Part shown: positions 1 through 11,263 of the stretch, piece after piece
How positions within the stretch are numbered: the first letter of the stretch is position 1
How the letters are laid out: the number at the start of each line of letters is the position of its first letter
NCBI RefSeq assembly: GCF_003945595.2
Contig: NW_024104903.1
Span: forward strand, 60,219-124,218
Direction of reading: 5' to 3'
DNA: 64,000 bases
Source: Pipra filicauda
Taxonomy: Eukaryota; Chordata; Aves; Passeriformes; Pipridae
The notes under the pieces: model-generated
Databases searched by the model: none
Seen by the model: only the letters and a program-made list of their open reading frames with translations
Told to the model about the DNA's origin: nothing
Made by a program: the position numbers and the translations under genes

Positions 1-754
1 GGGAAAACAATTTCCCCCAATGAATGCACCTCCGGGGAATGGGATGACACATGCCCACATTCCTCACATAAAATGCCACCTGGAATCCTAACTCAATTGA
101 CTTGGGTTGTGCCCAACAATCCATATCCCACCTCCTCCTGGTTTGGAAATAGCCCTGGCTCAGCGCTGAGTTAAGAATATCCCTGGGAACACGTCGTTCC
201 AGGCGCTGATAGGAATAATCTCTCCATTGTCCGGAGCGACCTCTCCCTTTATTGTGGGGCTGTGTTTAGTCATTTTGCTCCCTGGGGGTGCCACAGGCAT
301 TCATTAATTCGTGTCTGGGCAGTGTTTTTTGCAGATGTTGCCTGAAAATCCCTGGGATTGAGCTCCCAATCCAAGAACTGGGCCAGTTCCTTCTCTCCTT
401 GCCAGTTCTTCTCCTCCTCGCAGGTTGTGAGCTTTGCTTTTGGAGCTTGGCTTCCAACCAGGCCAATGTGGACCCCTGGGCAGAAGGAAAGGTCACCTGG
501 GAATGCTGCTCTGGCTGGAAAATGTTGTTTCAAATTTAATCACCCCCCAAATCTCAAGTCAATGAGGAAAACTCGTTTTCTTCTCTGTATTTTCTTCCTC
601 AGCTTCATTAATCAAAACCAACCCCTTCTTTCACTTATTCACAACATACTTTTCACCTTGAGTTTTCCAAGGAAAGATATGGTTTTGACACCTTTTTTTC
701 CCAAGAGGGAACGGCTGGAAACCTCTAATCTGTGCCACACGTGCTTTTTTCCAG
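1..754 (+). other. Intron 1 (3' part) of LY6E-like gene 1
   Basis: This stretch precedes the exon 2 acceptor. It has no signal-peptide exon with a usable phase-1 donor, no TATA box and no clear CR1 element. It becomes pyrimidine-rich from about 570 towards the acceptor. Confidence 0.6.
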
Positions 755-874
755 CTTCCTCCCTGTTTTGCTACACATGTGACAACGAGCATTCCAACTG
801 GAACTGCCTTAAAACCTACAAGTGTGAAGACCATGAGAAGTACTGCACGACCACGTACAGCACTGCTGGGCTTG
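755..874 (+). CDS. Exon 2 of LY6E-like gene 1
   Basis: The acceptor is a T-rich tract ending in CCAG at 751-754 and the donor is GTGAGT at 875. The exon is 120 bp, phase 1 at both ends, and encodes cysteines 1-5 of the LU domain. Confidence 0.92.
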
Positions 875-1836
875 GTGAGTGCCAGTAACACATCCAGGCT
901 TTCCTAATCTTCATTTTAGTCCTGGGAAACAGTGATTTTTTTGGGGGTCCTTTGGGAAGAATTGATTGAGGTTTAGGGATCACAACACGTAATTTGTGAA
1001 TCCCTCAGTGGTGCTTTGTGATCCCAAAATGGTTTGGGTTGGAAGGGACCTTCAAGATCATCTGGTTCCCATGGGCAGGGACACCTTCCAGTATCCCAGG
1101 TTGCTCCAAGCTCCATCCAACCTGGCCTTGAACACTTCCAGGGATGGGGAATCCACAACTTTTCTGGGCAACCCGTGCCGGTTCCTCCTCACCCTTGTGG
1201 CTGGAACACACAGATTTCAGGAGCAGACACTGAGAACTCTCCCACGTGCTCTGGGATGAAGGATGGAAAGGGATTGGATGTAAATAATGTGGGTTTAGAG
1301 GCATTTTAGTGGCATTTTAGAGACCATTTAGAGGAAAATGCACTCCAGTGATTTCCTGCTGTCCCACAGGAAGCACAGAATCCCACAGTCATTTAGTTGG
1401 AAAAGGTCTCCAAGATCGAGTCCAACCTTTGGCTGGTCACCACCTGGTCACCCAGACCAGAGATTTCGGCTTGGCGTGGGTTTCTATCAAGGACTATTTA
1501 GTGCCATGCATGATACCCACTCAGCACTCATCAACTCCCCTGGTGGCTGTTATTAATTGCAATTAATACCCCCCCCCCTTCCCGAAGAACCTCAAATCCC
1601 AGCTTTCCTTTCTCCTCCTCCCCCCAGGCAAGGACGCGGGGCACCGGATCACCAAGAAGTGCTCCGTGGACTGTCCCGAGACAAACGTGAACTTCGGGGT
1701 GGCAGCTTTTTCCACCAAGTGCTGCAGCACCTCCCTGTGCAACTTCAGCGGCGCCAACAGCGTCCGAACCTCCTACGCCGTGATGCTCCTGGGAATCGCT
1801 GCCAGTCTGGGCTGGGTCATCAGGGCAGGATTGTGA
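755..1836 (+). CDS. LY6E-like GPI-anchored Ly6 gene, 5' partial (exons 2-3)
   Basis: This encodes a Ly6/uPAR three-finger protein expected on the outer leaflet of the plasma membrane through a GPI anchor. Two coding exons are visible, 755-874 and 1628-1836, joined in phase 1. All ten family cysteines are present: the FCYTC pair near the mature N-terminus, then NC, KC, YC, KKC, DC, the CC pair and LCN. A hydrophobic tail (YAVMLLGIAASLGWVI) ends the protein, as in a GPI signal. It is closest to the next gene downstream, sharing KYC.TTYST, ITKKCS and TSLCN. The signal-peptide exon is absent. Introns 1 of the four complete genes run about 3.8-4.6 kb, so it should lie left of the window. No internal stop or frameshift is seen. 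The family is certain, but the specific ligand or function is unknown. Confidence 0.9.
1022..1200 (-). mobile_element. CR1 LINE 3' end in gene 1 intron 2
   Basis: Reversed CR1 tail: GGTTTGGGTTGGAAGGGACC, then a CCATGGGCAGGGACACC block and a GGGATGGGGAATCCACAAC block, as in avian CR1 3' UTRs. It is 5'-truncated. Confidence 0.85.
1374..1480 (-). mobile_element. Diverged CR1 fragment in gene 1 intron 2
   Basis: The text resembles 'cacagaatcccacagt...tagttggaaaaggtctcc' followed by 'aagatcgagtccaacctttggc'. This is the older CR1 subfamily that reads GTTGGAAAAGACCTCYAAGATC. Confidence 0.7.
1628..1836 (+). CDS. Exon 3 of LY6E-like gene 1
   Basis: The acceptor is CCCCCAG at 1621-1627, after a C/T-rich tract. 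The exon encodes cysteines 6-10 and the C-terminal hydrophobic GPI signal, ending at TGA 1834-1836. It is GC-rich compared with the surrounding introns. Confidence 0.93.
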
Positions 1837-2070
1837 GGAGGGGTGGGATGAGATGGGACAACCCGAGAACCCACAAGGTATCCCCCGAGTGAGAAACCAT
1901 GCTCCTCTGTCAAATGGTTCCAACAGGGTCTGTGCTGCCTTGTTCTTATCCCAGACAGATCCCATTCCCGATGTGGCAGTGCAGCTCCCGGTTTCCCCCT
2001 CCTCGTTTTATACTAATTTTCCCTGGAAAAGCTCTTTTGATAGCACAGCATGTGACGATGGTCAGGCAAA

Positions 2071-2076
2071 AATAAA
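2071..2076 (+). terminator. Poly(A) signal of LY6E-like gene 1
   Basis: AATAAA lies 235 bp after the stop codon. A TG/TTCT-rich stretch follows within 25-30 bp, implying a short 3' UTR of roughly 260 bp. Confidence 0.7.
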
Positions 2077-2922
2077 GATTTATGTTATTCTAGAGTGTCT
2101 TTGTTCAATCCAGCCTGAGACAACAGCTCTGCCAGCGAGGGGTTGTTCTCGGAATCTCCGCTTCCCGTTGAATTCTGCACTTCCGAGTCTTCTCCTGGTT
2201 GCCTTTCCCAGCTGACTCGGTTGCATCCAGACATTCCATAAAGCGAAATACTCCGATGGCTCGGAGCAGAGGTGTCGGTCTGGGAAGGTCAGAGATGTTT
2301 GTGTTGCTCCCACTGCCAACTGGGAATTCCCACTTGTAGCCGCTGGGACACACGGCCGGGGTTTGGCAGGAATTGCGATCCTGCAAAGTTCTCCCGTGGT
2401 CTCTGCAAGGTGGGTGGTCTCAGCTTTTCAAACAAGGAAAAGTCCCACCTGGAGATGCTGGAGATGTCCAAGATGAGGACAGTGCTGCTGGAAAGCGTCC
2501 TCCTGGGAAGGAGATCTCTGTGCCTGCTTGGAGAAGATATTGCTGAGGGATTGGTCACGATTTCCCAGTGGGAAAACAGACAGGATGAGTCTGGGAAAGG
2601 TGATGGGTGTCTGGGCTGGTGGGGAGGTCTCTCCTTCCCTTTCCAGTCACTGCTGCATTTCCAGGCTTGGGGATGGAGGAGATGAGATTGGGATCCTCTG
2701 GAGCTCTTGGGTTGGACATCCCCGGCAACTCTTGGGGTTGAGATTCCCTCCTGCTCCTGGAAGAGTGAAACTATAATTAAAGGGGAAAATACACATAATT
2801 GTGGAGCTGGAGAGTGTGGAATTCCCAGCTGAGCAGCTTAAAACTTCAGCACTGGATTTTGGGAGGGTTTGTATAATGGCACCTGGAAAAAATCCCTCAT
2901 GTTTGCTGCCCAGCTGGGTTTG

Positions 2923-3432
2923 AGGGGAATCCTGTGTCGGATTTGAGGGGAATCCTGCTCTGGATTTGAGGGGAATCCCATACTGGATTTGTGCAGAACC
3001 CTGTGCTGGATTTGAGGGGAATCCTGTGCTGGATTTGAGGGGAAGTCTGTGCTGGTTTTGAGGGGAATCCTGTGCTAGATTTGAGGGAATCTTGTGCTGG
3101 ATTTGAGGGAATCTTGTGCTGGATTTGAGGGAATCTTGTGCTGGATTTGAGGGAATCTTGTGCTGAATTTGAAGGAAGCCTGTGCTGGATTCAAGGGAAT
3201 CCTGTGCTGGATTCAAGGGAATCCTGTGCTGGATTCAAGGGAATCCTGCACTGGATTTGAGGGGAATCCTGCACTGTTTTTGAGGGGAATCCTGTGCTGG
3301 ATTTGAGGGAATCCTGTGCTGGATTTGAGGGGAATCCTGCTGTGCATTTGAGTGGAATCATGCACTGGATTTGAGGGGAATCCTGCACTGGATTTGAAAG
3401 GAATCCTGTGCTGGATTTGAAAGGAATCCTGC
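2923..3432. repeat. 22-23 bp minisatellite, about 23 copies
   Basis: Tandem units of the form GGATTTGAGGGGAATCCTGTGCT vary by small substitutions and indels. They start about 850 bp past the gene 1 poly(A) signal. Several reverse-strand reading frames stay open across the array and give repetitive NPAQDS/SSTGFP-like peptides, which are artefacts of the repeat. Confidence 0.92.
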
Positions 3433-6000
3433 TCCACCAGAACGGCAAAATCCAGGTGTTTCTGTGCAACAGGAAGAAACCACAGTTCTGTCCAAAGGCT
3501 GTGAAAATGGGATTAGGTTTAATCATCCCATAAAGATTTAATTTCTGGTCAAGGAGGGTGTTCTGGCATTTATTTAAATGTTCTAACTAGAGGATAGTGG
3601 TGTTGTAGCATTTCTGTGCTGAGGGACCAACAGAAACTTGGGCCTTTGCACTTTTTTAACCACTTTTCCAACGGCTTTTCCCGCATTTTAATCACAGCAA
3701 TTTCTGAAACTCTTCTCAAAGCTTTTGGCCGACTTGAAATTCCACATTTAGCAACGACATCTGAGTTTCACACTTACATTTACATACATTTACAGTTACA
3801 TTTGACCAGCTTTTGTTTCGAGAAAACTGCTTTTCCCTCCCTAAAATAAAGCAACTGTTCATCCTCCTCACATGAGTTTCAACCAGGTTTAGAACGAGAC
3901 AAGCAAAACACTTTTCCTTCTCCCCTCAGCAACTGTGTCAAGGGAAATAAGTCTTTCCACCTCACCTTCCACCTCCACCTCCAGTTAAATCCCCTGTTAC
4001 TCATTCCGAAGCCTTTATGAAGTTCATAACTCCCAAATTCTTGTAAACTCTGATATTACCTTTGCCTTCTTGTGTCCTGAAAAAAAATCATCTTTCTGCG
4101 CTCATGGTTTGTTTTTTTTTTGATTTCTGGTGAGGGACAAAGACAACATTAAGAAGGACATAAGGGACCAGCTGGAAGATTCCAGGATCATCTACTGGAA
4201 AATCCTGCTCTAAAGCCTTTAAGAACTCGGGCCCTGCCTTCTCAAAATCTCAGCAGCTTGCAGGAGACAGGAGATATTTTAGGTTTTGGCTTGGCTGAGA
4301 TTACAGGGGGAGGGAATCAAAAACAAGTGCCTGGTTGAGCTGCTATTTCTGTACCTGCGAGGGGATGCTGTTGGCTGAGATAACTGGGAATGTGGGCTGG
4401 CTCTGCTCTGCAACTCAACGTTCCCTCTGCTGAGGGGCATCACCCCCCCCCCCCCCCCAGATAATCACTAAAAAAAGCTGATTTACCAATCAAATCTCTC
4501 CTGGCCTGGGGAAAATCAAATATTTCACAAGCAAGAGAGGGTTTCACTGGCAAGGAAGGTGCCAGCTCCTATTTTCCTCCCTCCTGGTGCCTTTGGAAGG
4601 CTGACGAAGCCAAACACGCCCCTCCTTGGAGCCTTTTGGCTTAATTGCCACCTCTGTTCCAACTGAGTTTCATGCTCTCCCTGTTGAGAAAGCAGAAATT
4701 TCCTCACCTCAGTCACGTGAACAGTGTTTATAAGCCCGATTTAGAGGTGATGGAAAGTCTTACATCACCCCAAGAACCCCGGGGTGGCTTTTGGGTGAGA
4801 CAATGGCTGGAGGTGGGTCACGTCAGAAGGCCAAAATATTTACTGGGAGACGGAAATCTGAGGAATTTGGAGATGAGGAAAAAAAGGGAAATAAGGCAGA
4901 TGGGGAGCAGCAAGGGGCAGAGTCACTGGCAGAGGCTTTGGGGCAGCTCCTGCAGCTCCAGGTGTCACGTGGAAGGAGCTTTTCTGGGATTGTGTCTCTG
5001 TCCCCGTGAGGAGATGGCAGGAAAACAACGGCAGGAGGGAAAAACAACAACAACAACCCGAAGAAGATGGGGAAAAATTCTGATTTTATACAGGGAGACA
5101 GGATGAAACATGATTAAAAAAAAAAAGGAATAAAGAGCACAACATGGAAATCCAATGGAATATTCTTGTTGGCATTTCACAGAATTTTGGCTGGTTTGTT
5201 TTTTTTTTCCTCTGAAAACTTAATGAGTTGAGATCCTTGATCAGCCAACCCCTCGTTCTCCCTGCTTTAATTGGTTGGTGTTTTTCTCCCTGACATTTAT
5301 TTTTTTGGAATTTGTGAAAAAAAAAAAAAAAAAAACGGCACAGCTTGTTGGATGCTGTGGGAGTGGGTGTCATGTCTGGTTTTTAATTTAAGGGGTCGTT
5401 TTCATTGCCCAGTGGAATTTATTTTGTAACAAGATAACATTTTCTTCTCATATAAAATATTCACTTTTTTTTTTTTTTTTTTTTTTTTTTAGCAGAAACA
5501 TTTGTGATTTTTTGAACTGCTGCCTTAAAAAAGAGACAGAAAACTATGCCTGGTCCCCTATGAAAGGCAGTGGAAGGATTCTGCTCTGCTGCTCTAGTGC
5601 TGTTGCCAGTCCTGGGAGACATTTTGTAGAAGCTTCAATCCCAAATTCCATTTGAAATTTAAATCCAACCCATGCCAGGGGGTTGGATTTAGAGGGATCT
5701 TTAAAGGGATTCAGCCCTGGGAGGCCCAGAAAGGAGAACCTTTCTCTCCTCGTTGTTTTGGTTTTTTTGTGTCCTTTGCTTTTCCTCCACTTCCCCAAAA
5801 TTAGAAACTGTCTCAGAGTTCACACAGGATGAAGCAGTTGAGTTGTGAAACGAGGAGGAAAAGAAGTTGGGGGGGAGAACACACCCCCTCTTAGACTTCC
5901 AACAAAGAGTCCTTGGACACGCAAGCCCCGACACGTTGCTCCCAATTATCCCTCCTCTGACACAGCAACCCCGTGGTTATTATCTCGAGATCAAAGCAAA
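3433..6000. other. Intergenic region between gene 1 and gene 2
   Basis: No gene is supported here. It contains a C16 run (4443-4458), an A19 run (5317-5335) and a T26 run (5465-5490), otherwise mixed AT-rich sequence. Nothing resembling Ly6 exons was found on either strand. Confidence 0.6.
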
Positions 6001-6011
6001 CACTCCAGAGG

Positions 6012-6018
6012 TATAAAA
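6012..6018 (+). promoter_or_regulatory. TATA box of LY6E-like gene 2
   Basis: TATAAAA sits 54 bp before the ATG, in the context GAGGTATAAAACCTGCCC. That context is repeated identically before gene 3. Transcription would start near 6040, so the signal-peptide exon would also be the first exon, with a 5' UTR of about 30 bp. Confidence 0.75.
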
Positions 6019-6071
6019 CCTGCCCTGACCGAGTCCTGCTTATTTTGGGAGCTGGCAAGAACCTGGAAAGG

Positions 6072-6129
6072 ATGAAGGCTCCTCTCCTCCTCCTCGCCGC
6101 GCTCGTCCTCGCCCTGTGCACGGACAGGG
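6072..6129 (+). CDS. Exon 1 (signal peptide) of LY6E-like gene 2
   Basis: ATG at 6072 opens 19 codons plus one base, and the donor is GTGAGT at 6130. The single leftover G joins CT of exon 2 to make an alanine codon, the same junction as in the other genes. Confidence 0.92.
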
Positions 6130-9100
6130 GTGAGTCTCCAAGGGTTTGCTTTGCTTGGGGAGGAGACCCTCCCAAAACTTTGGCTTTGATGTGGTGGGAT
6201 GATAAGAGGATTTTGCAGGAGGGTCACTGAGGTCCAGAAAATATTCCAGTCCTTGGGATAAGAAGCCAGGGGACGTGTTCCCACCAGAAGGTGGGTGGAC
6301 AAGGAGGCGAAATGGGGGATGAGACACCCACCTCAGACGACTCATGAAGACCCAGCCCAGCCCTCGGAGTGGTTGAGAGCCCTCGGTGCAGCTCCATGGG
6401 AAGGGGGTTAGTTGAGGGATACACAGAGCTGGGCACTAAAGCTGCAGGTTTGACCCAGGACTCACCACAGCCCGATCATTATGAATTTTTTTCACTTGTT
6501 TATTGGTTGCAATTACAAACCATCATTACCTAAATCGCTAGAGATGGTCAGACCACAAGAGGAGAGGCAGTTCTGGCTCCCATCTCTCGTTGCTTTGAAG
6601 TGCAGCAAGGCTGGAAATGATCATTAAGGTTGGAAATGACCTCTCAGATCGTCAAGACTGACCATTAACCCATCAGGAAAAATGCCATCACTGAAAGGGT
6701 GCTCAAGCATGGGAACAGGGAAGGGGTGGAATCACCATCCAGAGAAGTGGTGGAATCACTGCCCATGGAAGTGCTCAAAAAACATGTCGATGTGGTGCTC
6801 AGGAACGTGGTTTAGTGGTGAACGTGGCAGTGCTGGGGTAATGTTGGACCCGATGACCTTTGAGGTCTTTTCCAGCCCCAGCGGTTCTGTAATTCCCAGT
6901 GTGGTTGATCCCAGGTCTGGGATGGAGATGCAGAGTCCCATTTTCGTTCTGAGAAGTGTCTGGAGTTTTTCTGGGGGGAGAGCACTGGGAACCTGCATTT
7001 CAGTTCTCCTGGCTGGGTTCTGCCTGTGCCTCTGGGAACCCCCAAGGTTGGGCTTTGGGTCAAGCAAGGAAGGGAAGGTGCTGCCCTGAATATCCCTCTA
7101 TTTTAGGGGAATAGTTGATTCCCTCAGCTCAGGGTTTTTTTGCCTTATTACAAACTGAATTTTTCTCAGCCTCTGCTGTAGCATTTGACCTGCAAACTAC
7201 CACCCATTCTGCTCCTGGTCTAGCAGAGCCCTTCAGCTCTGTAAATATTCTTATCACAGGAATACTTATCACAGGCTTTAAACTTGGTATGTGCTAAATC
7301 GTTGTGCTCAAGTTGAGAACCTTAAGGACAAGAAAAGGATCTTATCAACTGTAATCACACTTCTTAAAAAGATCAGTGGAAATTACCCCACTTTGCTGTG
7401 CAATCCAAGGTTGGTTCCTCTTCCAATTAATCCTGAAACCAGTGTCGATCCCTGCACTTCCTAATGCTTCACACATGTAAGAGGTTTATGTGTGTGGCTG
7501 GAATCATCCACGAGAACATTTTCCTCGGGGAATGTTCCCCTTCAGTCAGAGCAGAGGTCCTGGTGGGTGCAGGTAGGAGACATCCAGTGCAAAATACACT
7601 GATTTTATTTGAGGTAAACCAGCTTAGGCCAGCCTGGTTTAACTCCAGGTTTACACCTTGAGTAGGGCACTGAAAGAAATAGTTTTCCTTTCCTTCTCAG
7701 CCCTCAGATGCCTGAAGAGATTAAATAAAATTAGAAATGTTTTTTCAGTAGAATGACCAAAATTGTCCTCCCTGAGTTCAGGGTCTTAATTGAGCTGCCA
7801 TTTAGGATTCCATCTGCTTCCAGAGTCCTCTAGGGAATGGTGAGTAAGAAATCTCCTGAGGAGAGTCAGAGGTTGGAAAAGGTGATGAAAGGCTCCCAGG
7901 GCAACTGGACTCTGAAATGAAGACTCCAGCTTTGGGAGGATGGGATGAAATAGGATTTGGGCACATGACAAGCTCCACTGCATTAATTCAGGAAATTATT
8001 CTGGGGATGGGCTTGGATTAAAGAAGCTGTATTATTAAGGATTAAGCCAGGCTATGTGTCTGGAAAATCCAGTTTGGGGATTCAGCTTTAGTGCGTTTCT
8101 GGGAGGAAAGGGTGGTTCCCAGTGGGGTGGAGCAGAAACATCCCTGGATGGGATTTGCACGAGAAAAGAGAGTGGAGCCACACATTTCTCACACAGATGG
8201 TCCTAAGGAGGGTCTCAGACTCGAACAAATAAATTTATCCATCAGGGTCAGGACAATACTGAAGGCAAGAGCCAAGTGGGAGAACTGGTGAGGTTGTGGA
8301 GATGGAAATGACTGAGGTAGGAAGGAAATTGCAGCAGTTTTGGTGTGAAGTCAAAGAGAGCCGAGGGTGCCAAGGGTGAGGGGTTTGAAACAACCATGGC
8401 AATGGAGGGTGACGGGATCTGAGGCACTGCCAGCCCAGTTTTATGGCCTCTCTGTCCTCTGTGGCCTCTGCTCATGGACATTTAGTGGGATATAACAGAA
8501 CAGGGAATGGGAGGACTATGGGCCATGAAAGGAAAAGGAAGGTCAGCACTGGGAGGCCACGAAAAGGGAGAAGGGGCTGAGTTGGAGTGGGAGAAGAAGG
8601 CAGCTTCCACCGAGGTAGAGGATGAATAGTGACCTAAAAGGCATTTCCTATGGAAACCACTGATCCCGGGGTCATGGACTGAGTTGGAGCCAGGGCTGAG
8701 CCTGTTTGGGCCACATGAACTTGTCTTAAGGTCACACAAGGGCAGGGATGAGGTTGGGACACTGCGGACAAAGGTGTTGATGAGCTTGGGCAGGGGAGAG
8801 GAAGAGCAAGGAAGATGAAGGGCAAGGAAGGTAAAGATAAAGGGGAGAAAAAGAGAAGAAGGACAAGAGGGAAGAAGAGCACGGAAGATGAAGGGAAAGG
8901 AAGGCAAAGCTAAAGGGGAGAAGAGGAGCAAGGAAAATGAAGGGCAAGGGGGAAGAAGAGCAAGGAAGATGAAGGGAAAGGAAGGCAAAGCTAAAGGCCA
9001 GTGCTGCTCCAAGAATTAAATGGGTATTAACGGGCCGTAGAAAGAGATATTCTGGACATGAGGATGAGTCTAATCCCCAGAGGGTGACATTGCTGTCAGG

Positions 9101-10891
9101 AGTGTTTGTGCCAGATAAAGAGATGAGGAGGAAATTCCTCTTATCATGCAAAAAAACCTTCCCCAAGGATCTCTTTGCCATGAATGGCTGTTTTAGCCTC
9201 AGTGAGTGCAAGCTGTTTGCATTCATTCCCGTCAGCACAGCGCTTGGCAGATGCAGAGTGTTCCAGATGTGCACATTTTGTGGAGAGAGGATGTTAATAC
9301 CCATGGATGGCTGTAAAAAGGAATCTGCTGCAGCCCAGGGGGTGATTTGCTCAGCCCTGTCTTCTGTAGGTCCAAGATTTTCCTCCTGACACAGGAGAGC
9401 TCTGAAAATGAACCAGAAAAATCATGGGATGGTTTGGGTTTGAAGGAATCTTAAAGATCATCCAGTTCCAACCCCATGCCATGGGCAGGGACAACTTCCA
9501 CTAGACCAGGTTACTCCAAGCCTTATCCAGCCTTGCCTTGAACACTTCCAGGGATGGAGCAGCCACAGATTCTCTGGTCCAGTGTCTCCATCCAAGAACT
9601 ATTGTCCACCAACCAAGGCTTGAAGGAGCCAGGCTGGAAAGGGATCCCAAGAGCTTCACACTGGAAGTGACAGTAGATCAGGGTGCTCTTTCCAACAGCA
9701 CAGTGGAGATGCCACACATCTAAATGGATTCAAGGCAGAGTCAACTAAATATCCAGCAGGAAGATCCCTGAGGGTTCCTAAAGGAGCAAAGCACATCTGT
9801 GGTGGGAATTTGAGCTTAAACTAACTGGGCTCCTGGGGCCAAGTTTAACACATGGAGGTGGTTGTCAAGTTGTGGCCGCTGGGCTTGACAGATCCTCCAT
9901 CCACCACCAGTTTTGTGCTCCTGGGGATGTTTCTGGAGGTGATTGATGGGTGTTCTGTGCTTTTTTTGGTAGCTTCCTCCTTGACCTGTTTCTCGTGCAA
10001 AGACGCGACTTCCAACATCCACTGTCTCGGCACCACCAAATGCTCTGACAACGAGAAGTACTGTCTGACCACCTATTCCACCACGGGAATGGGTAAGTGG
10101 GGAGAGCTTTTCCAAGGCTCTGATGGCGAGATGGGGATCAGGGGAGGCTGATTGCAGAGCCTGCTCCCACCAGGAGGTGTGGTGGAAGAATTAATGAGGA
10201 TCGTAGCACACGGAGAGCAAATCTTGCAGAACTCAGAGATTATCTCTGTAGCTGCACTGATTAAACACTCCTGGGAAAGGGAGACATTGGAATAGAAAGA
10301 ATTTCCCTCCACAAACTCCTTCTCTCAACTCCAAGGTCAAGTAGGCGCTCAAGAGGTGGTGGAATTAGAAAGGGCCAGGCACGCTGATGCTGTCTCAAGA
10401 TTGCACTTCACAAATGCGTTAAACCCCAAAAATTCTTGCCCTAAGTTGCTCTCAGCTGGCCCTGAAACCACCAGAAGGGTTGTGAGGGCTGGAGTTGGTC
10501 TCCAGAGGTCACAATATACACAAATAATGGTGCAGCCAGAAGGGAAACCAACAGTAGCAAGTGGGAGTAGCCTGGGATCTACTACCGGATATTGCACATC
10601 CAGGTGATCATTGAGGCCTAAAAAAAATATATGAGATAAAAATCCTGACTTTTCCTGCTGTTTTCTGTCCCTCCCACCCCAGGCAGTGACAAGAACCAGC
10701 GCATCACCAAGAAGTGTTCTGCATATTGCCCGACAATCGACCTCAACATCGGCATAGCCGGGGTGGCCACCAGCTGCTGCGAGACCTCCCTGTGCAACAT
10801 CAGCGGCGCCAGCAGCGTGAAAACCAGTGCCACCATCATCGCTCTGGGCCTCCTGGCCAGCCTGGCCTGCATCCTCAGCATGGGCTTTTAA
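6072..10891 (+). CDS. LY6E-like GPI-anchored Ly6 gene 2, complete (128 aa)
   Basis: Exons 6072-6129, 9973-10092 and 10683-10891 join in phase 1 to give 128 residues, the usual size for LY6E. Residues 1-19 are a leucine-rich signal peptide (MKAPLLLLAALVLALC...). The LU domain has cysteines at about 25, 28, 37, 43, 50, 71, 75, 91, 92 and 97, ending TSCCETSLCN. A hydrophobic tail (residues 107-128) fits a GPI signal, with attachment plausible in the NISGASS region. Asn98 in NIS is also the conserved CN asparagine. The ATG has a purine at -3 and lies 54 bp after a TATA box. Its nearest relative is gene 1 (shared KYC.TTYST and RITKKCS), and it is more distant from LY6E itself. This looks like a tandem paralogue. 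The ligand is unknown. Confidence 0.93.
6610..6900. mobile_element. Two abutting CR1 fragments, opposite orientation
   Basis: 6610-6675 is a reversed CR1 tail (AAGGTTGGAAATGACCTC, then AGATCGTCAAG). 6690-6900 is a forward one, with GGTGGAATCACCATCC, GTGCTCAAAAAACATG and GAGGTCTTTTCCAGCC. Confidence 0.75.
7250..7347. promoter_or_regulatory. Cluster of three GATA-type motifs
   Basis: CTTATCACAGG occurs at 7250-7260 and again at 7265-7275, a 15-bp tandem period, and CTTATCA recurs at 7341-7347. Read on the minus strand these are TGATAAG GATA-factor sites. They lie in gene 2 intron 1, so an intronic enhancer is possible but unproven. Confidence 0.3.
8790..9000. repeat. Purine-rich minisatellite (AAGGAAGATGAAGGGCAAGG)
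   Basis: Imperfect tandem units of AGCAAGGAAGATGAAGGG, with AAGGCAAAGCTAAAGGGGAG variants, run for about 200 bp, nearly all purine on the + strand. Reverse-strand reading frames here give leucine/proline/phenylalanine-rich low-complexity peptides with no gene value. Confidence 0.85.
9424..9580 (-). mobile_element. CR1 3' end in gene 2 intron 1
   Basis: Reversed CR1 tail: ATGGTTTGGGTTTGAAGGAA, GATCATCCAGTTCCAACCCC and GGGATGGAGCAGCCACAGA. It ends about 390 bp before exon 2. Confidence 0.87.
9973..10092 (+). CDS. Exon 2 of LY6E-like gene 2
   Basis: The acceptor is TTTTTTTGGTAG and the donor GTAAGT at 10093. It is 120 bp and encodes the TCFSC motif through GMG, cysteines 1-5. Confidence 0.94.
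10093..10682 (+). other. Intron 2 of LY6E-like gene 2
   Basis: A 590-bp intron bounded by GTAAGT and CCCCAG, with no recognised repeat or coding sequence. Confidence 0.85.
10683..10891 (+). CDS. Exon 3 of LY6E-like gene 2
   Basis: The acceptor is CCCACCCCAG (10673-10682). It encodes the SDKNQRITKKCS segment through the hydrophobic tail, with stop TAA at 10889-10891. It carries the diagnostic CCETSLCNISG. Confidence 0.95.
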
Positions 10892-11257
10892 AGGCTTTCC
10901 CGGGGGGAAATGAGACCTTGCACAGTCAGGGCTCGAGGTGGCACCTGCAGGGTGGGAATGCGGCCCTGCTTCCCCCGCCCGGGAGGTCACATCCCGTCAG
11001 GAAGCGCTTTTGCTCCGATGACAAAGCCCAAGGGCACTGCCCTACCTCAAAAGGATATTTTTGGAAGAGAAAGGAGTGATGTGGAGCCCACCACGGGCAC
11101 CATCTCTCCTGTTATTGACATTTCTAAATCAGTGCATTTTTTCCCCTTCGTTTTGTCCCTCGTGCCGTTTTTTTCTCTTTATACCACTTTTTGCCCCGCA
11201 TAATTTTGCTCCGAGGAAGCCCTTTAATATCAGAGTTGTTAAGCAGCAACTGGGCAC

Positions 11258-11263
11258 AATAAA
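11258..11263 (+). terminator. Poly(A) signal of LY6E-like gene 2
   Basis: AATAAA lies 367 bp after the stop and is followed within 30 bp by a TGTTATTTTATCCTCTGCGTGG-like GT/T-rich element. A second AATAAA near 11480 is a possible distal site. Confidence 0.7.

Larger units (their letters stand above)
6130..9972 (+). other. Intron 1 of LY6E-like gene 2
   Basis: This 3.8-kb intron holds CR1 pieces (6610-6900, 9424-9580), a GATA-type motif cluster (7250-7347) and a purine minisatellite (8790-9000). No additional exon is supported. Confidence 0.85.

Noticed and set aside
288..539. Possible signal-peptide exon of gene 1 (hydrophobic LLSLPVLLLLAGC stretch)
   Set aside because: It begins far inside an open frame, has no phase-1 donor at the right place, and the spacing to exon 2 (under 400 bp) is unlike the roughly 4-kb first introns of the other four genes.
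2647..3526. Long reverse-strand open frames giving NPAQDS/SSTGFP peptide repeats
   Set aside because: They are translations of the 22-23 bp minisatellite, with no start context, domain or conservation signal.
8482..9304. Reverse-strand hydrophobic open frames resembling membrane proteins
   Set aside because: The Leu/Phe/Pro-rich peptides come from the purine minisatellite read backwards.
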